Origin: Marisediminitalea alba
GTDB lineage: Bacteria; Pseudomonadota; Gammaproteobacteria; Enterobacterales; Alteromonadaceae
Direction of reading: 5' to 3'
NCBI RefSeq assembly: GCF_002993365.1
Contig: NZ_PVNP01000003.1
Span: 62,001 to 126,000, forward strand
Length of the DNA: 64,000 nucleotides
Of this stretch, positions 43,415-51,057 are shown in pieces; the stretch's first letter is position 1, and every line of letters begins with the position of its first letter. The position numbers and the translations under genes are program-made. The notes under the pieces are model-generated. The model made no database searches. It was not told the origin of the DNA and saw nothing but the letters and a program-made list of their open reading frames with translations.

Positions 43415-43649
43415 TCAAGAGTTATTAAACCCTGAACATTTGGAACAGTTGTCTAAACGTGAACTTCAGGTGGCGCATAAAATTATCGAAGGCTTACCGA
43501 ACAAAACCATTGCCTCGCAATTGTTTATCAGTGAGCGAACGGTGAAATTTCACTGCGCGAATATTTATCGCAAGCTGGAAATTCGTAACCGGGCAGCATT
43601 AATGGCCCGCTATTTCAGAACCTTGTATACGCAAATCCCTACGGTGTGA
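43407..43649 (+). CDS. Minimal LuxR-type HTH regulator
   Basis: An 80-residue protein consisting almost only of a GerE/LuxR DNA-binding domain: LSKRELQVAHKIIEGLPNKT, ISERTVKFHCANIYRKL, NRAALMARYF. No receiver or ligand domain is present, so it may work as a stand-alone DNA-binding protein controlled by its amount or by a partner. It overlaps the ABC gene by 8 nt, so it is translationally coupled and probably regulates the exporter or its cargo. Its 3' end lies inside the left direct repeat of the island at 43612-45313. Confidence 0.85.
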   Translation: MFDQELLNPEHLEQLSKRELQVAHKIIEGLPNKTIASQLFISERTVKFHCANIYRKLEIRNRAALMARYFRTLYTQIPTV

Positions 43650-43721
43650 GTGGGGATGTGGCAAGTAAGCCTGGCCGGTACAGACGTACCGGCCGGTTTG
43701 TATGTTTGGCGTTACAGGATA
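43612..43721. repeat. Left copy of ~110-bp direct repeat (DR1)
   Basis: Covers the 3' end of the LuxR-type gene, a terminator hairpin and a remnant resembling the end of hslU. It aligns by hand with 45204-45313 with about 10 mismatches and two single-base gaps. A 41-nt block is identical (43669-43709 with 45261-45301). Confidence 0.88.
43673..43703 (+). terminator. Terminator hairpin in DR1, after the LuxR-type gene
   Basis: GGCCGGTAC (43673-43681) pairs perfectly with GTACCGGCC (43686-43694) around AGAC, followed by GGTTTGTATGTTT, a weak U-rich tail. The same hairpin is present in DR2 at 45265-45286. Confidence 0.65.
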
Positions 43722-43978
43722 GTATTGTGGCAGTTAAACACTTTAGACAATTAGAGCCTATGAATATCTAAAACTAAGTCCCGCAAGTTCGACGCAATTG
43801 AGTTGGATTCAATTTTCTATTTTGACTTATGTAGGAATTCCGTTTTCAGTACCAAAATAAGTTATTCAGTCTATTGGATAGTTCGGATAAAACCGCCAGA
43901 TAACTGGATCATAGTATCGTGCCTGCATATACAGTAATCGATTTTATGATCCGCTAATTCTGAGCAGTTCAAAGACGA
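43722..43978. other. Gene-free left part of the island
   Basis: 257 nt of AT-rich sequence between DR1 and the toxin stop codon, with no credible ORF, RNA gene or terminator. The composition differs from the flanking chromosome, consistent with acquired DNA. Confidence 0.4.
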
Positions 43979-44452
43979 TTATTTATCTGATGTTATAGCA
44001 GAAGCCATTTTTAAAAGAGCGTCCCAACTATCAGGTGGATTGCCCGAAGCTAGCAGTTTAGCAAATACTTTATATGCATCGTTTTTGCTTTCATATGCGC
44101 GTTTGGTTTTTTCATCGTTAACCCACGCATAAACGATAACTTTAGATGCTTGATGATAGCGAAAAAAGAGTCGATATTGTTGGAAGAATTTTGCTCTGAA
44201 CCAGTGTTTGTTGTTGTCACCTAATGTTGAACCTTGGCGATATTCAGTCGCTGTAGGATCATTCGGAATGATTTCGACTATTAGCTTCTCTATTGCTGCT
44301 AATCGCTTGGTCGCGTTTTTCTTTTTGTAGCCGATAGGGTCTCGTGCTTTAAAAGCGTTAACTTGAGCAGTCAACGATGCTAACTGCTCTATAAACAAAG
44401 GATGGGCGTATAGCGTCCAACCATTTTTTACAACAAAACTACTATCCGCCAA
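43979..44452 (-). CDS. yhaV: Type II toxin, YhaV family
   Basis: A 157-residue RelE-superfamily ribonuclease toxin of the YhaV group, which cleaves RNA in a ribosome-associated manner. Segments NGWTLYAHPLF, DPIGYKKKNATKRLAAIEKL, FFQQYRLFFRYH and VIVYAWVNDEKTKRAYESKN follow E. coli YhaV, and the length is the same (154). Start: TTG at 44452, 2 nt after the antitoxin stop codon (44455-44457), so translation is coupled. It lies inside the direct-repeat-flanked island. Confidence 0.88.
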   Translation of the reverse strand: MADSSFVVKNGWTLYAHPLFIEQLASLTAQVNAFKARDPIGYKKKNATKRLAAIEKLIVEIIPNDPTATEYRQGSTLGDNNKHWFRAKFFQQYRLFFRYHQASKVIVYAWVNDEKTKRAYESKNDAYKVFAKLLASGNPPDSWDALLKMASAITSDK

Positions 44453-44454
44453 AA

Positions 44455-44784
44455 TCAGTCGTCGTCTTCATCTAGTGGCGCGTTCAAATCGATTTCAACC
44501 CCCTCTACCAACGATTGAATAGACGCTTGCATAGCAGGACTTAGCGCTTGAATATTCTCTGGGTGTTGTTCAATATCGTTGCCTAAAAAAGCCAAAAATG
44601 AATCTAACGCAGGATCATCTTCAGAAGGCTCGGCACGCGATAACGTCACACTACCGTTAGGCTCCACCGTAAACCTGATTTTATCTTTTTTACCCAAATG
44701 CAGTGCTTTGCGCACAATGCTAGGCACGGTCGTTTGATATCGCTCCGTCAAAGTTGATTCAGTTTGTAATGGTAATTGCGGCAT
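44455..44784 (-). CDS. prlF: Type II antitoxin, PrlF/SohA family (AbrB-type)
   Basis: A 109-residue antitoxin that neutralises YhaV and represses its own operon. The N-terminal swapped-hairpin AbrB domain (about 8-50: STLTERYQTTVPSIVRKALH, then KDKIRFTVEPNGSVTLSR) is followed by an acidic, toxin-binding tail rich in Asp/Glu. Start: ATG 44784; the frame continues 14 codons upstream into a promoter-like region with palindromes, which argues against a longer form. It precedes the toxin gene, as usual for this pair. Confidence 0.88.
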   Translation of the reverse strand: MPQLPLQTESTLTERYQTTVPSIVRKALHLGKKDKIRFTVEPNGSVTLSRAEPSEDDPALDSFLAFLGNDIEQHPENIQALSPAMQASIQSLVEGVEIDLNAPLDEDDD

Positions 44785-44793
44785 GTTGCTATC

Positions 44794-44842
44794 CTCAATT
44801 GAGTACACACAGCAATAGTAATGCATTTACATTACTATTGCT
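44794..44842 (-). promoter_or_regulatory. Palindromes in the prlF-yhaV promoter, candidate autoregulatory operator
   Basis: A perfect 13-bp inverted repeat AGCAATAGTAATG (44811-44823) / CATTACTATTGCT (44830-44842) with a 6-nt loop. A second 10-bp palindrome CTCAATTGAG is at 44794-44803. Both sit just upstream of the antitoxin start, where PrlF would bind to repress the operon. The large repeat could also terminate transcription from the integrase remnant. Confidence 0.55.
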
Positions 44843-44850
44843 AGTGCTGA

Positions 44851-45178
44851 TTAATATAAACGCTCATTACTCAAAGCTGAGGGATGACTTTTGTTGTACA
44901 CCTCACCAAGCTTGATGCGAGACACATGCGTATATATTTGCGTAGTGGAAATGTCAGCATGGCCAAGCATCTCCTGCACATGCCGAAGCTCCGCGCCGTT
45001 ATCCAGCATAATGGTTGCTGTCGCATGCCGAAACAAATGACATGCACCACCGCGCTTCATACCACTGAGCTCAACTTATCGACCGACCATTTCTGAGAGT
45101 TTGCCAGGCTTATACGTCTTGCCATTGTTTGCTAAAAACAATGTGCTGCCAGAAGCGATATTACTTTCTATTTGTCAC
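44851..45178 (-). pseudogene. Tyrosine recombinase (integrase) C-terminal remnant with in-frame stop
   Basis: The open part (44851-45060) encodes the catalytic C-terminus of a XerC/phage-type integrase: [16 protein letters not shown] (HxxR), [20 protein letters not shown] (H and the nucleophile Tyr), ending in [11 protein letters not shown]. Upstream in the same frame is typical integrase sequence (LFLANNGKTYKPGKLSEMVG) interrupted by TAA at 45076-45078, where a Tyr codon is expected. The N-terminal two-thirds are missing, lost at the DR2 boundary. Inactive remnant of whatever moved the island. Confidence 0.75.
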
Positions 45179-45203
45179 TTCAAGATGTGACCTAAGTGGG
45201 GGG

Positions 45204-45313
45204 ATTTCAGAACCTTGTACAGGCATATCCCAACGGTGTAAGCGGAATGTGGCAAGTAAAGCCTGGCCGGTACAGACGTACCGGCCGGTTTGTATGTTTG
45301 GGATTAGAGGATA
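45204..45313. repeat. Right copy of ~110-bp direct repeat (DR2)
   Basis: Matches DR1 (43612-43721). It contains the same 41-nt identical block with the terminator hairpin (45265-45286) and covers the last codons of hslU (stop TAA at 45304-45306). The DR1 copy also keeps a degenerate version of these codons (ATCCTGTAA on the minus strand). Confidence 0.88.
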
Positions 45314-46638
45314 AAGCGGCTTAAGTCTTCGTTGTCGACTAAAGTTTCAAGGTGCTGATTAACGTAATCGGCATCAATGATGTAGGTTTCGCCCTGTTTT
45401 TCAGAAGCATCGTAAGAGATATCTTCCATCAACCGTTCCAGCACAGTGTGCAGTCGGCGGGCACCGATGTTTTCGGTTTTCTCATTCACCTGCCACGCCG
45501 CTTCGGCAATACGCTGAATACCGCTTTCGGCAAACTCAACGGTTACCCCTTCGGTTTTCATCAACTCAATGTACTGCTCGGTAAGCGATGCATTAGGCTC
45601 GGTAAGAATACGTTTAAAGTCTTCCACTTTGAGCGCTGAGAGTTCAACTCGAATAGGCAGACGGCCCTGTAATTCAGGGATCAGATCCGACGGCTTGCTC
45701 ATCTGGAAAGCACCGGATGCCACAAACAGAATATGGTCGGTTTTGATCATACCGTGCTTAGTAGACACCGTAGAACCTTCTACCAGTGGCAGTAAGTCAC
45801 GTTGCACACCTTCGCGGGAAACGTCGGCCGAGTTGGCGCCTTCGCGTTTACAGATCTTATCGATTTCATCCACAAATACGATGCCGTGTTGCTCCACCGC
45901 TTCGAGGGCTTTTTCTTTCAGATCTTCTTTGTTAACCAAACGCGCGGCTTCTTCTTCAATCAGCACTTTCATGGCATCTTTAATGCGCATTTTCTTTTTC
46001 TTCTTCTGCGAACCAGAAGAAGACAGATTTTCAAACATGCCCTGCAGTTGGTTGGTCATTTCTTCCATGCCCGGTGGTGCCATGATCTCTACACCAATTT
46101 GCTGCTGGGCAACGTCGATTTCGATTTCTTTGTCATCCAGACTGCCTTCACGCAGCTTTTTGCGGAAAGACTGGCGGGTGCCGCGATCTTCCGAGCGCTC
46201 TTTTTCACCCCAGGCATTTTCGGCAGGCGGGATGAGGATATCCAGAATACGCTCTTCGGCAGCTTCCTCAGCGCGATAGCGCACCTTTGCCATTTCCTGC
46301 TCTTTGGTCATTTTTACCGCAATGTCTGCCAGGTCGCGAATGATGGTTTCGACTTCCTTACCTACATAACCTACTTCAGTAAATTTTGTTGCCTCTACCT
46401 TAATAAACGGCGCATTCGCCAGCTTGGCCAGACGGCGGGCAATTTCGGTTTTACCTACACCCGTTGGACCAATCATTAAAATGTTTTTCGGGGTGACTTC
46501 CTGGCGCAGTTCTGGCGCTAACTGCATACGGCGCCAGCGGTTACGCAGCGCAATGGCGACTGCGCGCTTAGCGCTTTGCTGACCGATAATATGGCGGTCC
46601 AGTTCGTGGACAATTTCTCTTGGTGTCATTTCAGACAT
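45304..46638 (-). CDS. hslU: HslUV protease ATPase subunit HslU
   Basis: A hexameric AAA+ unfoldase that feeds proteins into the HslV peptidase ring. The product is 444 residues (E. coli 443). Walker [18 protein letters not shown] is at ~55, the I domain at about 110-235, Walker B IVFVDEID at ~252, sensor 1 FVASGAF and the C-terminal EDLSRFIL tail, whose last residues dock into HslV. Lies 72 nt after hslV in the heat-shock operon. Confidence 0.97.
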   Translation of the reverse strand: MSEMTPREIVHELDRHIIGQQSAKRAVAIALRNRWRRMQLAPELRQEVTPKNILMIGPTGVGKTEIARRLAKLANAPFIKVEATKFTEVGYVGKEVETIIRDLADIAVKMTKEQEMAKVRYRAEEAAEERILDILIPPAENAWGEKERSEDRGTRQSFRKKLREGSLDDKEIEIDVAQQQIGVEIMAPPGMEEMTNQLQGMFENLSSSGSQKKKKKMRIKDAMKVLIEEEAARLVNKEDLKEKALEAVEQHGIVFVDEIDKICKREGANSADVSREGVQRDLLPLVEGSTVSTKHGMIKTDHILFVASGAFQMSKPSDLIPELQGRLPIRVELSALKVEDFKRILTEPNASLTEQYIELMKTEGVTVEFAESGIQRIAEAAWQVNEKTENIGARRLHTVLERLMEDISYDASEKQGETYIIDADYVNQHLETLVDNEDLSRFIL

Positions 46639-46710
46639 AATTAACCCTTATGTAAAACTGACGGTGGTCAGTAGGGCAGCCGCTTCTTAGCCACTGCCAA
46701 CACAATTCAT

Positions 46711-47235
46711 TTAGTAATCGAGTACTTCAACCGTTTGATTATGGTTGGTGAACACGCAAATGTCGCCGGCAATAGATAAACTCTGAGTAGCAATTTCGTG
46801 TGCCGTTAACTGCGTATTATTTAATAACGCGGTGGCCGCGGCCTGGGCATAGTTACCACCCGAGCCAATAGCGATTAGATCCTGCTCTGGCTGCACCACA
46901 TCGCCGTTACCGGTAATAATCAATGAAGCGGTTTCATCGGCGACAGCCAGTAAGGCTTCCAGACGCCGTAACATGCGGTCGGTACGCCAGTCTTTGGCCA
47001 GCTCTACTGCCGCTTTGGTCAGGTGCCCCTGATGCAGTTCCAGTTTGGCTTCAAAGCGTTCAAACAAGGTAAACGCATCGGCGGTACCACCGGCAAAACC
47101 GGCTAATACTTTATTTTGATACAGGCGGCGTACTTTACGGGCATTGCCTTTCATTACGGTATTGCCCAATGACACCTGGCCATCGCCGGCCATGACAACC
47201 TGATTATCTCGTCTGACTGATACTATTGTAGTCAC
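46711..47235 (-). CDS. hslV: HslUV protease proteolytic subunit HslV
   Basis: A threonine peptidase forming a double hexamer capped by HslU; degrades damaged and regulatory proteins. The product is 174 residues. The start is set at GTG 47235: GGAG lies 5 nt upstream and this makes Thr2 of TTIVSVRR the N-terminal nucleophile after Met removal, as the enzyme requires. A longer frame (to 47262) would destroy this. Other signatures are [16 protein letters not shown] and [16 protein letters not shown] close match to a sigma-32 promoter lies 68-95 nt upstream. Confidence 0.97.
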   Translation of the reverse strand: MTTIVSVRRDNQVVMAGDGQVSLGNTVMKGNARKVRRLYQNKVLAGFAGGTADAFTLFERFEAKLELHQGHLTKAAVELAKDWRTDRMLRRLEALLAVADETASLIITGNGDVVQPEQDLIAIGSGGNYAQAAATALLNNTQLTAHEIATQSLSIAGDICVFTNHNQTVEVLDY

Positions 47236-47302
47236 GTTTACTCCACTGTAGTGGTTTGGCACAGCTTTCCGCCGGGCGGTCTGTGCGTTGACAATGAGTA
47301 GT

Positions 47303-47330
47303 AGGTGGGGGAGCCTGACGATTTTTCAAG
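47303..47330 (-). promoter_or_regulatory. Sigma-32-type heat-shock promoter of hslVU
   Basis: On the minus strand CTTGAAA (47324-47330), 13-nt spacer, CCCCACCT (47303-47310). The -35 is a perfect match and the -10 matches 6 of the 7 defined positions of CCCCATnT. It sits between the ftsN terminator and the hslV start, at a sensible distance. Confidence 0.85.
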
Positions 47331-47370
47331 ACTTAAAAGGTGAATATACGCTGGCGTTTGCAGCAGTCAA

Positions 47371-47395
47371 TTAAAAAGCCGGCGACTGCCGGCTT
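47371..47395 (-). terminator. Intrinsic terminator of ftsN
   Basis: AAGCCGGC / GCCGGCTT (47376-47383 with 47388-47395) form a perfect 8-bp stem with a 4-nt loop, followed on the minus strand by TTTAATTG. It separates ftsN from the heat-shock promoter of hslVU. Confidence 0.8.
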
Positions 47396-47403
47396 CCGAT
47401 TAT

Positions 47404-47985
47404 TTACAAATTCCAGAACCAGATCTGGCAGGTGGTGATATTTACTTTGCGCAGTGCGTGTTTGGCACGCTCAGCGTCGCGCTTGGCGTCAAAGGGGCCA
47501 AGGATCACACGGAACCATTCGCCATTGGCGCCATCGCTATGCCGGATCTGCGCCTCCAGCCCCTGAAACGCAATTTTAGCGCGCATTTCATCGGCCTGAG
47601 CCCGGGTTCTGAACGACGCGCACTGCATCAGATAACGCTTATCGGATTTTTCCTGCTCGGCCACTTCGACTTCTACCTCGTACCCCGGCAGGGTTTTAAT
47701 GTATTCCCATTCTTCCTCCGGCAGTTCCGGCAACTCATCTTCGATAGGCGCAGGCTCTACTGTAAGCGGCTGAGCGGTATCCGGATCGGCATTATCTTTA
47801 ATTGACCACAAGAACCAGGCAAAGCCCAGTAGCAAAGCCACCACAACGGCCACCGTTACCCAGGGTACAGTTACCTGTGGCTCCTGCTGGTTACGACCTC
47901 GTCTGGCGGTAGTTTTGTTTTTTGTTTTCTTGGTATTTTTCTTTTGTGGCGCACGTCCACGAGAAACGTAATCGCGTTGAGACAT
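47404..47985 (-). CDS. ftsN: SPOR-domain cell-division protein (FtsN)
   Basis: A 193-residue bitopic membrane protein that activates septal peptidoglycan synthesis. A Lys/Arg-rich cytoplasmic tail (1-40) with the FtsA-binding-like start SQRDYVSRG is followed by a transmembrane helix (about 42-62, VTVAVVVALLLGFAWFLW), an acidic linker and a C-terminal SPOR domain (about 115-190: KRYLMQCASFRTRAQADEMR, GPFDAKRDAERAKHALRKV). It is shorter than E. coli FtsN (319). Position between priA and hslVU supports the name; the cytR of E. coli is absent here. Confidence 0.88.
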   Translation of the reverse strand: MSQRDYVSRGRAPQKKNTKKTKNKTTARRGRNQQEPQVTVPWVTVAVVVALLLGFAWFLWSIKDNADPDTAQPLTVEPAPIEDELPELPEEEWEYIKTLPGYEVEVEVAEQEKSDKRYLMQCASFRTRAQADEMRAKIAFQGLEAQIRHSDGANGEWFRVILGPFDAKRDAERAKHALRKVNITTCQIWFWNL

Positions 47986-48067
47986 AATGCTGTGTCGATT
48001 TCCCTGTGTGGATGATTATTATTATCTGCAGGCAGTGTACCTGCTCTTTGGCAAAAATGCTGCTTTA

Positions 48068-48107
48068 AAGTGTGGTTAACGCTGAAAGTTTACCAGTAAC
48101 CACACTT
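48068..48107 (-). terminator. Hairpin after priA
   Basis: AAGTGTGGTTA (48068-48078) pairs with TAACCACACTT (48097-48107) around an 18-nt loop; the right arm overlaps the priA stop codon. Followed on the minus strand by TTAAAGC, so it is a weak terminator at best. Confidence 0.45.
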
Positions 48108-50298
48108 AACTCAGATCGACCGGATCAATATCCAGGCTCCAGCGTACCTTGCCAGCCAGAGGTAACGCTTCTACCTCTGGCAGGTGGTGTTTTAGCCAGC
48201 TATGTAGCGCGGCGCGCTGCTGACTCTGTAATACCAGCATGTAGCGAAAACGCCCCTGGCGTTTCTCTATCAAACAGGGCAACGGCCCGATAAACTGCCC
48301 TTTGGCGACATTCACACTGGCCCGGTAGCAATCGCGTATCTGCTGTAACAGGTTGGCGGCGAGTCCGGCTTCGCGAGCTTCGGCGCGGAAAATGGCCTGA
48401 CTGCTATACGGCGGCAGAGCCCCCAGCTTACGCTCCTGCAATGCCTGACGGGCAAAATGTGCAAAGCCGTTATTAATGAGATCCTGTAAAAGTGGGTGGC
48501 CGGGGTTATCGGTTTGCAGCCACATTTCGCCCGGTTTACTGGCGCGACCGGCACGACCAGCCAACTGCGTAATCAACTGCGCGAGCTTTTCCGCCGCCCG
48601 AAAGTCAGCCGAGAATAACGCGCCGTCACAGTCGAGCACAACGACTAAGGTTACATGAGGAAAATGATGCCCCTTCGACAAAATTTGCGTGCCCACCAGC
48701 AACTGATATTTGCGCGCATTTATTTCATCGAGTCGGGTGATAAGCTTGTCTTTGCCTTTTACCGCATCACTGTCGATTCTGACCTGCTGTACATCGGGAA
48801 ATAACTGGCCCAGTCCCTGTTCGAGCTGCTCGGTGCCAATGCCGGAGGTTTGCAGGTCGTGGCTGTTACACTCACTGCACTGCTGCGGCATTCGCCGGCT
48901 CGCGCCGCAATGATGGCACTGCAGCCGGCCCTGGGACTTATGGTAGGTAAACGGCCGCTCACAACTTTTGCAATCGACCGTTTGGCCGCAATGATGACAC
49001 AGCACTGCCGGCGCAAAACCGCGACGGTTTAAAAACACTAACACCTGATTACCCTGTTGCAGATGGCTGCGCATAATGCTTATCAGGCCCTGAGCTATTC
49101 CGGCATGGAGCGGCTGATCACGTGAATCGAGTACCTTTAACTGGGTGTGACTGGCTCCGCCGGCCCGCTGACTTAAGGTTAAATGGGTATAGCGTTTATT
49201 CAGCGCGTTATTCAGGCTTTCCAGCGACGGTGTAGCACTGCCCAGAATCAAGGGTACGTTTTCGGTATGGGCTCGCTTTACCGCGAGATCCCGGGCATGG
49301 TAACGCAAGCCATCCTGCTGCTTAAAAGACTCATCGTGCTCTTCGTCCACAATGATCATGCCTGGTCTTTTAAGCGGCGTAAAAATGGCTGAGCGGGTAC
49401 CAATGATAATCCCCAGTTCTCCGCGCCGCGCCTGTTGCCAAACCTTCAGCCGCGCCAGGTCAGTCATTTGTGAGTGCAACACGCCAACATTAATGCCGAA
49501 GCGACGCTCAAAGCGCCCTACTGTTTGCGGTGTCAGGCCTATTTCCGGCACCAGAATCAACACCTGTCTGCCTTGTTTGAGTACCGGCTCAATTACCTGC
49601 AAATACACTTCGGTTTTACCGCTACCGGTTACACCGTCGAGTAAAAACGGTACAAAGTGGCTGGCCTGCTGATTGATAGCCGCAATGGCCACGCCCTGCT
49701 CGGTAGAGGCAACAGGCGGTGTTTGCTGCAGACTAAATGACGCCCAGTCCTGCTTTTCAGTCAGGCGGATACTGGTTTGAGTGGTCAGCGCTTTCTCTTC
49801 CAGCGCCTTTAACACCGCATTTGAGAATTTCGTTTTAATTTCTTCACTGGCCACCGGGCCCCGGGCCAGTAGTGCGATGCATTCGAGCTGTTTTTTGCCT
49901 CGTAAAGTAGGCGTTTGCGCTTCGGCTTGTCCGGCTTCGGTTAAGGTTAATGCGGGAACGCTGTCACTCAACGCCCCGCCTTTGCGCAACCGGGTGGGCA
50001 TAACCGTTGCCCAGACTTCACCAATCGGATGGTGATAATAAGTGGCCAGCCACTGAGTTAAAGCCTGCAGGGTTGCATCAAACAGCGGTTGCTCGTCGAG
50101 TACTTCGGTTACCGCTTTCAGTTTAACTTCAGACTCCGTCTCGCCCGCCGGGTCGTTATAACTTGCTGTCACTACCCCGATTAGCTGACGGCGACCAAAG
50201 GGCACGCTCACCCGTACACCCGGCTCCAGCTGTTGCTCGCTGGTGTAACTAAAAGTTTGTCGTAGTGGCACCGGAACGGCTACATCAATGATTGGCAT
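48106..50298 (-). CDS. priA: Primosomal protein N' (replication restart helicase PriA)
   Basis: A 3'-to-5' DNA helicase that reloads the replisome at stalled forks. The product is 730 residues (E. coli 732). The N-terminal 3'BD is at about 1-100 (DVAVPVPLRQTFSYTS), then a winged helix, with DGVTGSGKTEVYLQ (Walker A, ~222) and IIVDEEHDESFKQQ (DEEH box, ~315). A zinc region with eight Cys (CHHCGQTVDCKSC, CHHCGASRRMPQQCSEC, ~440-480) and helicase motifs V/VI (QLAGRAGRASKPGE) follow. It is divergent from rpmE, the E. coli arrangement. Confidence 0.97.
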   Translation of the reverse strand: MPIIDVAVPVPLRQTFSYTSEQQLEPGVRVSVPFGRRQLIGVVTASYNDPAGETESEVKLKAVTEVLDEQPLFDATLQALTQWLATYYHHPIGEVWATVMPTRLRKGGALSDSVPALTLTEAGQAEAQTPTLRGKKQLECIALLARGPVASEEIKTKFSNAVLKALEEKALTTQTSIRLTEKQDWASFSLQQTPPVASTEQGVAIAAINQQASHFVPFLLDGVTGSGKTEVYLQVIEPVLKQGRQVLILVPEIGLTPQTVGRFERRFGINVGVLHSQMTDLARLKVWQQARRGELGIIIGTRSAIFTPLKRPGMIIVDEEHDESFKQQDGLRYHARDLAVKRAHTENVPLILGSATPSLESLNNALNKRYTHLTLSQRAGGASHTQLKVLDSRDQPLHAGIAQGLISIMRSHLQQGNQVLVFLNRRGFAPAVLCHHCGQTVDCKSCERPFTYHKSQGRLQCHHCGASRRMPQQCSECNSHDLQTSGIGTEQLEQGLGQLFPDVQQVRIDSDAVKGKDKLITRLDEINARKYQLLVGTQILSKGHHFPHVTLVVVLDCDGALFSADFRAAEKLAQLITQLAGRAGRASKPGEMWLQTDNPGHPLLQDLINNGFAHFARQALQERKLGALPPYSSQAIFRAEAREAGLAANLLQQIRDCYRASVNVAKGQFIGPLPCLIEKRQGRFRYMLVLQSQQRAALHSWLKHHLPEVEALPLAGKVRWSLDIDPVDLS

Positions 50299-50386
50299 AG
50301 TGAATTTTGAACAACAGACATTATCAGGCTGAATTTAAGTAGCGGTTATCCTAACATGCAGACTGCAAAGTATTGCACGAAAATAC

Positions 50387-50415
50387 TTGATTGATTATTC
50401 GGCATCCATTAATAT
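50387..50415 (+). promoter_or_regulatory. Promoter of rpmE
   Basis: TTGATT (50387-50392), 17-nt spacer, TAATAT (50410-50415), followed by the GC-rich discriminator GCGCCGC, as in growth-rate/stringently controlled promoters. The same -10 plus discriminator (TAATATGCGCCGCT) occurs at 53644, before the ATP-grasp operon. Confidence 0.7.
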
Positions 50416-50429
50416 GCGCCGCTCTAAAA

Positions 50430-50522
50430 AGCAGGCGGTATGTCGCTTGTAGTGAAAATTAGTCACGTATGGTGGCCAACTTCGGGTTGGTTAGCGATGC
50501 GGCCTTATTTTGAGGTAATCCC
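50430..50522 (+). promoter_or_regulatory. Structured leader of rpmE (possible L31 autoregulatory element)
   Basis: The leader between the promoter and the ATG holds a stem CCAAC-ttcgg-GTTGG (50476-50490) and further GC-rich segments just before the ribosome binding site (GAGGTAATCCC). L31 mRNA leaders that bind the protein are described in gammaproteobacteria; homology here is inferred from position and presence of structure only. Confidence 0.4.
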
Positions 50523-50735
50523 ATGAAACAAGATATCCACCCTAAATACGAAGAAATTACTGCTAGCTGTTCTTGCGGTAACGAAATCAAAGTTCGTTCA
50601 ACAATGGGCAAAGACATCAGCCTGGACGTATGTTCAGCTTGTCACCCTTTCTACACTGGTAAACAACGTAACGTTGACACCGGTGGTCGTGTTGACCGCT
50701 TCAAGAAGCGTTTTGGCGCACTGGGCAAAAAATAA
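50523..50735 (+). CDS. rpmE: 50S ribosomal protein L31, zinc-binding type
   Basis: A 70-residue ribosomal protein at the central protuberance and inter-subunit bridge. It starts [20 protein letters not shown] and keeps Cys residues CSCGN (~16-18) and CSACHPF (~37-40), the zinc ligands of the C+ form. Ends [10 protein letters not shown], as usual. Zinc-limited cells often replace this form with a zinc-free paralogue. Own promoter and terminator. Confidence 0.97.
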   Translation: MKQDIHPKYEEITASCSCGNEIKVRSTMGKDISLDVCSACHPFYTGKQRNVDTGGRVDRFKKRFGALGKK

Positions 50736-51057
50736 GCCCCGTCCTGAAGAAAAAGCTTCGAAGAAAAAGCGCCTTTACGGCGCTTTTTTTGTGCCTGTTT
50801 TTACTATCATGTTAATTGATTGGGGTAATGGTAAAACCATTTTCCATAAGTAAAACAAATTACGATTATTTCTTCAGCAACGTGGCGTTCAGGGCCTGTT
50901 CGCGTTATGTTAGTTAGCATTAACAAGTTTGTAAGGTACTATCGATTTTACAATTGATAGATACCATGCCATATGACATGCGCTGTGATACAGTTCGCCT
51001 ATAATAACAATAACCTAGCGACTGGCTTACAAGATAAAAATTACAGGACTTACAAAA
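50736..51057 (+). promoter_or_regulatory. rpmE-malic enzyme intergenic region
   Basis: Apart from the rpmE terminator, a 266-nt AT-rich stretch without a gene. A perfect -10-like TATAAT is at 51000-51005, about 52 nt before the malic enzyme ATG, without a clear -35. No known operator recognised. Confidence 0.4.
50765..50791 (+). terminator. Intrinsic terminator of rpmE
   Basis: AAAAGCGCC and GGCGCTTTT pair around a 5-nt loop (TTTAC) and are followed by more T. It lies about 30 nt after the stop codon. Confidence 0.9.

Noticed and set aside
43612-45313. Integron cassette array or transposon as explanation for the island
   Set aside because: No attC-like sites, no terminal inverted repeats, no transposase and only a C-terminal integrase fragment; the long direct repeats fit an insertion with duplicated junction better.
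45129-45314. Plus-strand 61-codon ORF across the right repeat
   Set aside because: Spans the integrase remnant, DR2 and the hslU end; no ribosome binding site and no homology that I recognise.
45569-46479. Two long plus-strand ORFs (236 and 225 codons) across hslU
   Set aside because: Antisense frames of a highly conserved gene; Phe/Ser-rich composition typical of shadows.
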